From positions 1 to 64,000 of the forward strand of contig CAZEIM010000011.1 in the NCBI GenBank assembly GCA_964512145.1: a stretch of DNA of 64,000 bases, read 5' to 3'. How positions within the stretch are numbered: position 1 is the stretch's first letter; each line of letters begins with the position of its first letter. This stretch comes from CAYOHR01 sp964512145 (GTDB taxonomy: Bacteria > Bacteroidota > Bacteroidia > Flavobacteriales_G > JALEGO01). The translations under genes and the position numbers were made by a program. Shown here piece after piece: positions 26,985 through 36,000 of this stretch. The notes beneath the pieces were generated by a model, which searched no databases, was not told the origin of the DNA, and was given only the letters and a program-made list of their open reading frames with translations.

Positions 26985-27608
26985 ATGAAAACACAAGAAT
27001 TATCCATGCTACCTGAGCTTTCAAAAGCAATTGACAGTATTGTTAAAACACAAATTTCAGCCAAAAGAAAAGAAATTCTTTTCCCACTTATAGAATATAT
27101 TAAGAGTAAAATTAAACAAGGAAAAAAGGTTAATCTTCATTTTATTTGCACACACAATTCTCGTAGGAGTCAATTTGCTCAAATTTGGGCACAAACTGCA
27201 GCTCATTATTATGGAGTTCAAGCCAATTGTTATTCAGGAGGAGTAGAAGTAACTGCATTCAATGAAAGAGCAGTTGAGGCTATTAAAAGAAGCGGATTTC
27301 GTATTATTTCAAAAGGCGAGGTCAACCCGGTTTACTTTGTGTTTTTTTCGGATCATGAAGAGCCCATTACAACTTTTTCTAAGATTTATAATGACTCTAT
27401 AAATAATATGGATGAATTTGCTGCAATTATGACCTGTTCACATGCTGATGAAAACTGTCCGGTTATTCCAGGGGCTGAAATTCGTATCTCTATTGTATAT
27501 TCCGACCCAAAAGAATTCGATAATTCACTAATGGAGACTGAGAAATATGACGAAAGATCTATTCAAATAGCCTCAGAAATGTTTTATGTGTTTTCAAAAA
27601 TTATTTAA
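26985..27608 (+). CDS. Arsenate reductase-like protein of the low-molecular-weight phosphatase fold
   Basis: 207 residues. FICTHNSRRSQFAQ contains the CX5R(S) loop (C-THNSR-R-S) that reduces arsenate in thioredoxin-linked ArsC enzymes or hydrolyses phosphotyrosine in relatives. Other fold features are CYSGGVEVTAFNERAVEAI and the later ADENCPVIPGAEIRI, which carries a further Cys, plus TCSHADENC. In an arsR/DUF6428/acr3 operon the likely role is As(V) to As(III) reduction before export. It is longer than the 130-residue Staphylococcus enzyme. The acr3 ATG follows after 2 bases. Confidence 0.82.
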   Translation: MKTQELSMLPELSKAIDSIVKTQISAKRKEILFPLIEYIKSKIKQGKKVNLHFICTHNSRRSQFAQIWAQTAAHYYGVQANCYSGGVEVTAFNERAVEAIKRSGFRIISKGEVNPVYFVFFSDHEEPITTFSKIYNDSINNMDEFAAIMTCSHADENCPVIPGAEIRISIVYSDPKEFDNSLMETEKYDERSIQIASEMFYVFSKII

Positions 27609-27610
27609 GT

Positions 27611-28669
27611 ATGTCAGAACAAGCTAATATCGGATTTTTTGAAAAGTATTTAACCTTTTGGGTATTAATTTGTATTGTCGTTGGAATTGGATTAGGAAAT
27701 ATTTCGGGCGAACATATAGCTATATTAAGTGAATGGAATATTGCATCTGTAAATATTCCGGTTTCCATTTTAGTTTGGTTAATGGTATACCCTATGATGG
27801 CTCAAATTGACTTCTCAGCTCTAAAAGATGTGTCTAGAAATTGGAGGGGGTTAAGTTTAACAGTTGTGGTTAACTGGCTTATTAAACCATTTACCATGGC
27901 CTTGTTTACCTATGTTTTCTTCTACCATTTATATGAAGCATGGATAACACCAGAAGATGCAGAGCAGTTTTTGGCCGGTGCTATATTATTAGGAGCGGCT
28001 CCTTGTACGGCTATGGTTTTTGTTTGGTCTTATCTTACCAAGGGAGATGCTAATTACACTCTAGTGCAAGTATCCGTAAACGATTTAATATTATTAGTAG
28101 CTTTTATTCCAATTGTCGGGTTTTTATTTTCATGGTTCGATATAAATTTTTTAAATAGTGAAGGGAAAGTTATAGGAATCCCATACGACACGTTAATTAC
28201 ATCAGTTTTTATTTTTGTCGTAATACCTCTTTTTTTTGGCTACATAACCAATCGTATTTTAATAAAACAAAGAGGACAAAAATGGTTTGTAAATAATTTT
28301 TTAAAAAGACTTAAACCACTTTCTATTTCAGCACTTTTATTAACCTTGGTATTAATTTTTGCATTTCAAGGTCAAAAAATCATGGATAGTCCTATGGCTA
28401 TTTTGCTCATAGCAATCCCATTAACAGTGCAAACCTATTTCATCTTTTTTGTAAGTTGGTTTGTTGGCAAATTCTTGAAATTACATCACAATATTTGTGC
28501 TCCTTCTGCATTGATTGGAGCCAGTAATTTTTTTGAGTTAGCGGTAGCTGTTTCGATAACTCTTTTTGGCTTAAACTCAGGAGCTTCATTAACAACAGTA
28601 GTTGGCGTACTTATTGAAGTTCCAGTCATGCTTTCTTTGGTTTATTTAGCGAATAAATGGAAGTATTGA
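27611..28669 (+). CDS. acr3: ACR3-family arsenite efflux transporter
   Basis: 352 residues with about ten helices, inner membrane. The Acr3-specific GAAPCTAMVFVWSYLTKGDANYTLVQVSVNDLI contains the conserved Cys needed for arsenite transport. PSALIGASNFFELAVAVSITLFG is the other family signature. It exports As(III) in antiport with protons. Start 2 bases after the reductase stop. It is the last gene of the operon; a weak hairpin (28682-28706) follows. Confidence 0.95.
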   Translation: MSEQANIGFFEKYLTFWVLICIVVGIGLGNISGEHIAILSEWNIASVNIPVSILVWLMVYPMMAQIDFSALKDVSRNWRGLSLTVVVNWLIKPFTMALFTYVFFYHLYEAWITPEDAEQFLAGAILLGAAPCTAMVFVWSYLTKGDANYTLVQVSVNDLILLVAFIPIVGFLFSWFDINFLNSEGKVIGIPYDTLITSVFIFVVIPLFFGYITNRILIKQRGQKWFVNNFLKRLKPLSISALLLTLVLIFAFQGQKIMDSPMAILLIAIPLTVQTYFIFFVSWFVGKFLKLHHNICAPSALIGASNFFELAVAVSITLFGLNSGASLTTVVGVLIEVPVMLSLVYLANKWKY

Positions 28670-28977
28670 TAGGGTGGAGTTAAAGCAACTATATCTTTTT
28701 TGCTTTTAAAAATTGTCTCAGAAACGTTAAAATATCGAACTTTTTGTTACTTGAAGACATGAGATTATTAGAAGAATTTTCTAAAAATCTAGCTTAAATC
28801 TATCTGTTTTCTCAAAAGTAGAATTAATTAATTAAAAGGATTATAAGTTAGAGTTTTGCAATATTAAAAATCGAAAAAAAGCATTGAATAATTCCTTTTG
28901 AATTTGTTATGTAGAATTTATTTTATATAATTCCATTCATAAACTATTTGGCATTCAAATAAATAAAGAACAGAAAA
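28670..28977. other. 308-base intergenic region
   Basis: AT-rich, no reading frame of useful length on either strand. A weak stem (AAAGCAA 28682-28688 with TTGCTTT 28700-28706) may help end the acr3 transcript. I see no clear promoter box for the downstream reductase gene, no repeats and no RNA signature. It is the longest gene-free stretch in the window. Confidence 0.6.
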
Positions 28978-29517
28978 ATGAACAAAATAAATAGTGTATT
29001 TATCGCAACAAGTTTGGACGGCTATATTGCTGACAAAAATGGTAAAATTGATTGGTTGAATTCTATTCCTAATCCCGAGAATGATGATATGGGATACATA
29101 GAATTCTATAAACGAATTGACGCACTTATAATGGGGCGAACTACATTTGAAACTGTTCTTGGGTTTGATGTCGAGTGGCCATATAAAAAACCAGTTTTTG
29201 TATTGAGTAATAAATTAGAAGAAATACCCGAAAGTCATAAAGATAAAGCCTTTTTGGTTAAAGGGACTTTGACTGAAATATTAGAGCAAATACACAAAAA
29301 AGGATTTAATAGACTATATATAGATGGTGGAACAACAATTAGGAACTTTTTGAAAGAGGGGTTGATTGATGAAATGACTATAACAATTATTCCAATTTTA
29401 TTAGGAGGGGGATCTTACTTATTTACTGAATTGCCCCAGGAACAAAAGTTTGAATTAATTGAAACAAAAACTTATCTAAACCAAATAATACAAAGTCATT
29501 TTAAGCGCAAAAAATAA
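28978..29517 (+). CDS. Dihydrofolate reductase / RibD C-terminal domain family protein
   Basis: 179 residues, cytoplasmic. FIATSLDGYIADKNGKIDWL at the start, ALIMGRTTFETVLGF in the middle and LYIDGGTTIRNFLKEGLIDEMTITIIPILLGGG near the end are the standard landmarks of the stand-alone RibD_C/DHFR-like family. Such proteins are NADPH-dependent reductases of unknown substrate and should not be called DHFR (folA) without proof. The gene is isolated, with 308 bases before it and tRNA-Leu after it on the other strand, a place where acquired genes often sit. No mobile-element remains are visible. Confidence 0.85.
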   Translation: MNKINSVFIATSLDGYIADKNGKIDWLNSIPNPENDDMGYIEFYKRIDALIMGRTTFETVLGFDVEWPYKKPVFVLSNKLEEIPESHKDKAFLVKGTLTEILEQIHKKGFNRLYIDGGTTIRNFLKEGLIDEMTITIIPILLGGGSYLFTELPQEQKFELIETKTYLNQIIQSHFKRKK

Positions 29518-29676
29518 ATAAGAAATATTAACAATGAGTAAGGAGAAATAAGCCTGTTTAAAACAAATTTACTTAAAAAGGAGTAGGACCTTTATTTGTT
29601 CATAATCGATTAGCCCCATAGGTTAATAAAAACAAAAAACTTTCTTTATTGAAATAGCAAGCTTTTTTGTTTAATG

Positions 29677-29760
29677 TACCCGGGGTGGGAATCGAACCCA
29701 CATGTTATTGCTAACACTGGTGTTTGAGACCAGCGCGTCTACCAGTTCCGCCACCCGGGC
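29677..29760 (-). tRNA. tRNA-Leu, anticodon CAA
   Basis: Reading the minus strand: acceptor GCCCGGG pairs with CCCGGGT (first pair G-U), D-loop TGGCGGAACTGGTAGACGC, anticodon stem CTGGT/ACCAG with loop CTCAAAC giving anticodon CAA (reads UUG), a long variable arm (TGTTA-GCAA-TAACA) as expected for a class II leucine tRNA, and T-arm TGGGTTCGATTCCCA. The discriminator is A; a full CCA is not encoded. Confidence 0.95.
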
Positions 29761-29824
29761 ATTATGGTAGTGCAAATGTAAAAAATAAACTGAATTATGT
29801 ATCTAAAATGTTTGTATAGATTTT

Positions 29825-30469
29825 TTACTTTTTTCGTACAATCATTAATCCATCACGAATTCCTAATAATATGTTTTCGACTCTATGGTCTTCTTGCACC
29901 ATACGATTAAATGAATGTAAGGCATTGGTTTCTTTATCTTTTTCCACCAATTTTGAATCGGTTACTTTGCCACTCCACAAAACATTGTCGGCAATAATAT
30001 AACCTCCGGGACGAACATCATCAAATATCTGATTGTAATAATTTATGTAGTTTTCTTTATCTGCATCAATAAATACAATATCCCATGTTTCATGTAACTT
30101 ATTAATTTCATGTTCGGCATTTCCTAAAATGGGAATAATTTTATTTTCCATGCCCGATTTTTTAATATATAATTTTACCATTTCATGTAATTCCTCATTG
30201 TTATCAATAGTGTAAACAGTTCCATTTTTTTGTAGGCCTTCAGCCCAACAAATGGCTGAATACCCTGTATAAGTTCCAATTTCAAGTACTTTTAATGGCT
30301 TTATCATATGGCTAAACATACTAATTAATCGACCTTGGTAATGGCCAGCTAACATACGAGGCATAAGAACTTTAGCATGAGTTTCTCTATTTAATTCTTT
30401 TAAAATATCAGGTTCTTTTTCTGTATATTTTTCTGCGTATTCTAGAATATTGGTTGGTAAAAAATCCAT
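29825..30469 (-). CDS. SAM-dependent O-methyltransferase (family 3, catechol OMT-like)
   Basis: 214 residues from the ATG at 30469, one base after the stop of the M16 protease gene; an upstream in-frame ATG at 30529 would run inside that gene and is unlikely. VLEIGTYTGYSAICWAEGL is the SAM-binding loop; FIDADKENYINYY and IADNVLWSGKV hold the metal-binding acids of the O-methyltransferase family 3. Typically a Mg2+-dependent enzyme on catechol-like hydroxyls; substrate unknown. Its close coupling to an M16 protease gene is commonly seen in Bacteroidota. Confidence 0.9.
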   Translation of the reverse strand: MDFLPTNILEYAEKYTEKEPDILKELNRETHAKVLMPRMLAGHYQGRLISMFSHMIKPLKVLEIGTYTGYSAICWAEGLQKNGTVYTIDNNEELHEMVKLYIKKSGMENKIIPILGNAEHEINKLHETWDIVFIDADKENYINYYNQIFDDVRPGGYIIADNVLWSGKVTDSKLVEKDKETNALHSFNRMVQEDHRVENILLGIRDGLMIVRKK

Positions 30470-30470
30470 G

Positions 30471-31700
30471 TTATTTAGGTATATAATGTAATATTGAAAA
30501 CTTATGGTAATTAAGAGTTTGTTTTGCACATTCTAATATATCGGATGAAGTAACTCCCTCTATTTTGTTTATGATTTCCTCAGGGGTTTCTATTTTATTA
30601 AGTAATGCTAAACTTTTACCTAAGGAAAGGATAAGATTGGATTTTTGATCTAAACTCATCATAAACTGTCGTACATACTGTTTTTTAGCTTGTTCCAATT
30701 TTTTTTGTGGCAACAAGGTTGAGCAAAATTCATCGCAAATATTTCGAATTATTTGCTTGGTTTTAGGTACATTTTTTTCATCTGTTCCAACGTAAATATT
30801 AAATATACCATAATCTGTAAATGGAGTATAGGTAGATTCGGTATGATATGTGATGCCTAATTTTTCACGTAATATCATATTTAATTTTGAATTCATAACC
30901 GGCCCACCCAGCATATTATTTAAAATGCTAAGCGCAATAGATTTATTGTGGGTAGCATGTATAGCTTCAATTCCAAATAAAATATGAGTTTGATGGATGT
31001 TTTTGCTTTTGCTTGTTTCAAATAATACAGATTGATGTTGAAGTTTGAGTTTTTTTGTTTTTTTAAGATTTTTAGGTATTTCTACATACCTATTTAGTAG
31101 TTTTAGCACCTTATTAATAGATATGTTTCCAATGGAAGCAAAAACCATATTTTCAGGGGTAAAATAATCTCTAACAAACTCTACAATATCATCCCTTTTA
31201 ATATTTTTTACACTTTTTGAAGTACCTAAAATTGGCCTTCCTAATGGGTCGTTAGGGAGTAATAATTCATCAAACTCTTCGTAAATTAACTCAAAAGGAT
31301 TGTCTAAATACGAATTTATTTCATCTAACACTACTTCTTTTTCTTTTTCAATTTCTTTTTCAGAAAATACTGAGTGGAAACAAATATCCGATAACAATTC
31401 TATGGCTCTCGGATAAAATTCATTTAAAAAGGATGAATAAATACAAATATCTTCTTTAGATGTGTATGCATTTAATTCACCTCCAACTACCTCCATTCTA
31501 TTTAATATATGATGAACTTTTCGTTTTTGTGTGCCTTTAAACAATACATGTTCAATAAAATGAGCTAAGCCGTGTTGATGAATATTTTCATCCCTCGATC
31601 CGGTATTTATTATCCATCCACAATGAGCTACCTTTGAAGTTTTATCTTCTACATGTATAACTCTAATATTGTGACTAGTTAAACCAGACTGAATATTCAT
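30471..31700 (-). CDS. M16 family zinc metallopeptidase (pitrilysin type)
   Basis: 409 residues, no signal peptide, consistent with a cytoplasmic M16B peptidase. The inverted zinc motif HFIEH (His47, Glu50, His51) is intact and a downstream acidic helix (KEKEVVLDEINSYLDNP) supplies the third ligand. The C-terminal non-catalytic M16 domain is present, with the usual GITYHTESTYTPFTDYGIFNIYVGT. Similar to processing-peptidase-like proteins that degrade peptides. It starts directly after the glycosyltransferase stop and is followed by the O-methyltransferase after one base. Confidence 0.92.
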   Translation of the reverse strand: MNIQSGLTSHNIRVIHVEDKTSKVAHCGWIINTGSRDENIHQHGLAHFIEHVLFKGTQKRKVHHILNRMEVVGGELNAYTSKEDICIYSSFLNEFYPRAIELLSDICFHSVFSEKEIEKEKEVVLDEINSYLDNPFELIYEEFDELLLPNDPLGRPILGTSKSVKNIKRDDIVEFVRDYFTPENMVFASIGNISINKVLKLLNRYVEIPKNLKKTKKLKLQHQSVLFETSKSKNIHQTHILFGIEAIHATHNKSIALSILNNMLGGPVMNSKLNMILREKLGITYHTESTYTPFTDYGIFNIYVGTDEKNVPKTKQIIRNICDEFCSTLLPQKKLEQAKKQYVRQFMMSLDQKSNLILSLGKSLALLNKIETPEEIINKIEGVTSSDILECAKQTLNYHKFSILHYIPK

Positions 31701-32675
31701 TTATAAATTATTTATATAGTCAACTACTAAATGGAAATCTATATTTTTCATGCAATTAAAGTGTTTTTTGGGGCAAGAATTATACCCCAATTTACTACAA
31801 GGTCTGCAGGATAAATTTTCTACCTCAACTATAAGGGATTGCTCTCCTGGCATATACGGATACATTCCGAACTCGGGGATTGTATTTCCCCAAATTGACA
31901 CAGTATTTTTTTGAAAGGCAGCAGATATATGCATTAAGCCTGTGTCATGGGTAATCACGGCAAATGATTTTTGTATAATCGAAGCAGATTCATGTAAGGT
32001 GAATTTTCCACAGCCATTATATACTTTATTTCCTACAGCCGTAAATACTTCATCTCCTACTAACCTTTCTTCATTTCCGCCCAATAAAAATACAGGTTTT
32101 TGAATTCTTTGACATATTTTTATTATTTGTTCTACAGGCAGTTTTTTTGTATTGTAACTTCCTCCAATAGCAAAAGCAATAAAATTTTCTCGGTGAGTGG
32201 ATGGTATTAACGAAAAATCTACCTCTTCATTTGGAGGAATAAAATAATCCAAACCCTTTTGATCGTTTTTAATACCAAAGGCTTGTAATGTATAAATATA
32301 TCGGTCAACAATATGAATTTTAGGTAAAATATTTATTTTAAGATTAACGGCTATCCATTTTTCAAGATTTATTTTATCGAACGAATATGAAATTTTTAAT
32401 AAAGATGCCTTTAAAATAATAGTTCTAAGGTTATGGTGAAGGTCTATGATATAATGATAGTTTTCTACTCTTAAGGATGGAAGTACTTCTGATATTGATT
32501 TATTGATAGAATAAACTTTTTGCAGATAAGGATTTGATTTAAGAATGGAAGAATAGGTTGCTTTTGTTAAGAAATGTATTTCCGAATCAGGCTTTTGAAG
32601 TTTTAAACAACGTATTACCGGGGTCGTTAATATAATATCTCCAATAGAACTAAATCGAATAATTAAAAACTTCAT
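31701..32675 (-). CDS. Glycosyltransferase family 9 protein (heptosyltransferase-like)
   Basis: 324 residues from the ATG at 32675, chosen because MKFLIIRFSSIGDIILTTPV is the classic GT9 N-terminus; an upstream ATG at 32696 adds seven atypical residues. Later landmarks are FAIGGSYNTKKLP (nucleotide-sugar site), LLGGNEER, and ITHDTGLMHISAAF. It probably adds a heptose or related sugar to the lipopolysaccharide core. Near its end it has four Cys (CRPCSKLGYNSCPKKHFNC), seen in many Bacteroidota members. It heads a run with the M16 protease and O-methyltransferase. Confidence 0.92.
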   Translation of the reverse strand: MKFLIIRFSSIGDIILTTPVIRCLKLQKPDSEIHFLTKATYSSILKSNPYLQKVYSINKSISEVLPSLRVENYHYIIDLHHNLRTIILKASLLKISYSFDKINLEKWIAVNLKINILPKIHIVDRYIYTLQAFGIKNDQKGLDYFIPPNEEVDFSLIPSTHRENFIAFAIGGSYNTKKLPVEQIIKICQRIQKPVFLLGGNEERLVGDEVFTAVGNKVYNGCGKFTLHESASIIQKSFAVITHDTGLMHISAAFQKNTVSIWGNTIPEFGMYPYMPGEQSLIVEVENLSCRPCSKLGYNSCPKKHFNCMKNIDFHLVVDYINNL

Positions 32676-32796
32676 AATGATTATCCAAGAATACAAAATC
32701 GTACTTGCGAAGATATTAATTATCGTTCATATGATATAACGCACAAACGATATATCACAGAAATGCAATATTAAAATGGTGAAACTAATTTAATGT

Positions 32797-33024
32797 TTAA
32801 TCATTTTTAAGCCAATCCGTAGTTTTTTTTATCATTCTATCAGTAAAATTATTATTGCTTTTTTCATTCGAACTTTCTATTTCATTATTTTGTTCTAGTG
32901 TGATTTTGATAATTTCTGTTTCAGCTTTTAAATCAACAATTGTTTTAATAGCATTTAAAAATTCCATATCATTTATTTCAGAGATTCTGTGAAGTAAATA
33001 TTTTTTTAATTCTAACGTTGTCAT
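32797..33024 (-). CDS. Small antitoxin-like protein
   Basis: 75 residues from the ATG at 33024 (a TTG six bases upstream is in frame but weaker). MTTLELKKYLLHRISEINDMEFLNAIKTIVD resembles short Bacteroidota proteins annotated as antitoxin components or as hypothetical, which start with a helical 'TxxELKxxxxxxIxxIxDxxFLxxI' pattern. The rest is charged and ends in TTDWLKND. No toxin gene of the RelE/ParE type lies on either side, so a toxin-antitoxin role is unsupported here. It lies 67 bases upstream of the cyclase stop, same strand. Confidence 0.5.
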   Translation of the reverse strand: MTTLELKKYLLHRISEINDMEFLNAIKTIVDLKAETEIIKITLEQNNEIESSNEKSNNNFTDRMIKKTTDWLKND

Positions 33025-33091
33025 AAGCAATGGATTTCTTCAAATATATTTAATTAAAAAATTGCTGTAGTATAACGAAGAGCACTTTCTA

Positions 33092-36000
33092 TCAACTTTT
33101 GTTGATATCTTTTTCATTTTGTGATTTTAAAAACTCTAAGTGTTTGATTTTGGTGTTTTTACGTGTTTCTATGGCGGTTTGTGTAAAATACTTGTGCTCT
33201 GTTAAAAATTTAATTTGCAATTGGTCAAATTCTTCATTGGTTTGCACAATGCCTCGTTCTAAATATTCTTTTCTTAGTTTTTCGGAAATTTCGAAAAAAT
33301 CCTCTCTTCCCAAATAGTCAAGGTCTGCATCACAAAGTATTTGTTCTAAAATATCCGAAGGATTATATGGGTATGCCGTTGATTTAATAAGCGCGATAAT
33401 TCTTTCAATTTGTTTTGGGGTATAGCCGTATTTTTCTAAATCCTCCTTAGCCATTTGTGCACCAATGGTTTCATTTTTATGATATGATTTTATAAAGCCT
33501 GCATCGTGATACAAAGCAGCTGTTTTAAGCAACAATATTTCTTCATTGTTTAAACCTTCACTAGTTGCAATGCGATTTACCGCATCCCTTACATCTAAGG
33601 TGTGTTGTAATGAATGATAATATAAATTATCGGGGAGTTCAGTTTTTAGTCGGTTAATAATATTTCGTTCGGCTTTCCTGTAACTAATCACATGGCCAAA
33701 TAAATACATTTGTAATGCTTTAAAGTATTCAATAGATGGTAGTTTGGGATTTTCTGCTAGGGCATAATCTTTATATAAACCCTCTAAATAATACATATCT
33801 ATCACCCCTTTATTTTTAGCTTCAATTTTACCACGATATGTACAGTTAAAAAAGTCTTTAATAACCGTATATGTTTGACCTGAAATATTAATTTTCCCGG
33901 CTTCACAAGAAGACTCTATTCTGCTAGTTACGTTTACCGTATCACCCCAAATATCATAAGCAAATCGTTTAGTACCAATAACTCCAGCAATAAGTTCTCC
34001 GGTATGGATGCCTATACGAATTTCCCATGGTTTCTCTCCTTTAGCTATACTTTCTTGGTTTGCTGTTTGCATATAGTTTTGAATTTCTAATGCTGCTAAG
34101 GCAACATCGTATGGATTGCTTCTGTTTCTGATAGGAATACCCCCTGCGGCCATATATGAATCTCCCATTGTTTTAATTTTTTCTACATTATATTTTTCAA
34201 TAATTTCATCAAATTTTCTAAAGTGGGTATCTAGTTTTAAAAGCAATTCTTTGGGAGAAATTTCCTCGGCAATTTTCGTGAAATCTTTAAAGTCGGTAAA
34301 CATAACTGTAGCGACCTTAAAGTTAAGTGCAGTCACTTTGCCTTTTGCTTGAAGCTCATACACTGTTTGCTCTGGAAGGATTTGTTTTAACAAATCTTCA
34401 GCTTTCTTTTTTTCTAGTTCTAGTTCTTCTTTTTGGTGTTCAATTTGTTCTTTTTGTCTAATAACCTCTCTAGTTCTTCTGTCGACAATACTTTCTAATG
34501 CTTTTTTTTGATTGTTTACTAAATTTATTCTAGTTCTAACACCTAAAAATACTATAATTACAAGCAATGCTATTGCTGAAAATTTAAATAGTCCAGTTTG
34601 CCAAAATACGGGCTTAATAGTTATGTTTAACGAAATTGTTTGAGAACATACATCGTCTGCATTACACACTTTTAGTACAAAAGTATACTTTCCAGGTGCT
34701 AAATTATTATAGATAGCAGAGCGAGAATTTTTTAAAATTATCCAATCACTTTCGATGGGAGAAAGCTTAAAATAAAATTGATTTTTTTCAGGAGATGTAA
34801 ATTGAATTCCGGTAAAGTTTATTTGAATATTATTTTGAAAATGTTTTAAAAGAATCTCATTTAAATAGTACGGGTTTGAATGGGAGAAAATATTTTTATT
34901 GTTAATTTTTATGTCTGTAATTATGGGCAGAGGTTTAATATAATTTTTATAATATTTATCTGGCTCAATAATATTAAAACCTCTAATGCCACCAAAATAT
35001 ATATTTTTTTCTCCTTTAAAATAGGCTCCTGCATTAAATTCATTACTTTGTAACCCGTCTTTTTCAGTGTAAAAAGTAATTCGATTCGTTTTTTTATCGA
35101 CCACTGAAATTCCATTATTAGTACTAATCCAAACATTATTAGCGTCTTGTAATATACCATATATAACATTATTAGATAGGCCGTCATCTTCCGATAATAT
35201 TTCAAAACTTCCATTAGCAATATTTACTTTTCTAATTCCGGCACCGTACGTTCCAAGCCATATTTGGTTATTGTTTAATAAAGCGATGCTAGTGATTTGC
35301 TCTTGAATATTTGGAAATGGATTATTAAATCGTATCGACCGAATGTTTAATGAATCGTATTCCATATAATATACCCCCGTTTCAGTTGCCAGCCATATCC
35401 CATCATGCGAATCAATTTTTATGTCTCTAACAGATTGTAAATTAATATATTCGTTTGTTATGGGGTTTAAAAATTGGGTGATGAAAATTTTTATATTTTT
35501 TTCCGGATTAATTATCCCAAACCCGGTTTTAGTGCCAATTAAAATATTCCCTTTTTTATCCTCTGCGATTTTATAAACTCTATTTTCAACAGGATTTTTT
35601 TTATCATTTTCCCAACTTAGTATTTTTTCGGTTGCAATTATGGAGTTACTGGTGTCCCTATAAACTTGAATTAGTTCACAAACAGTTCCTATCCATAGCC
35701 TATTTTTTGAATCTTCAAATAACGATAAAATAATTTGATTTTTTTTAAATAAAGGATGCGTAGAAATATTTGAATAATTTATATAAGTATTTTTATTTTT
35801 TATACTTGTTAACCCTTGCCTTGCACCAACCCAAATGGTGTTTTTTTTATCTTCTAAAATACTCCAAATGTTTTCATTAATTAAAGTGTTATTATGTTCT
35901 TTTGATTTACGGATAGTTTTAATAAATTGATTGTCTGTATAATACTTGGATATCCCATTATATGTGCCAATCCATAACATGTTATTTTTATCTACAAAAA

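Noticed and set aside
28682..28706. Weak hairpin after acr3
   Set aside because: Seven A/T-rich pairs without a clear poly-T; noted in the intergenic entry but not called a terminator.
28978..29760. A genomic island at tRNA-Leu
   Set aside because: Only one lone gene with a tRNA near it; no integrase, direct repeat or attachment site is visible.
32721..32752. Inverted repeat TATCGTT...AACGATA upstream of the glycosyltransferase
   Set aside because: Arms of 7 bases with an 18-base spacer and no T run; too weak to call an operator or terminator.
32797..33024. Toxin-antitoxin pair
   Set aside because: The small gene resembles antitoxins at its start, but no toxin gene lies on either side.
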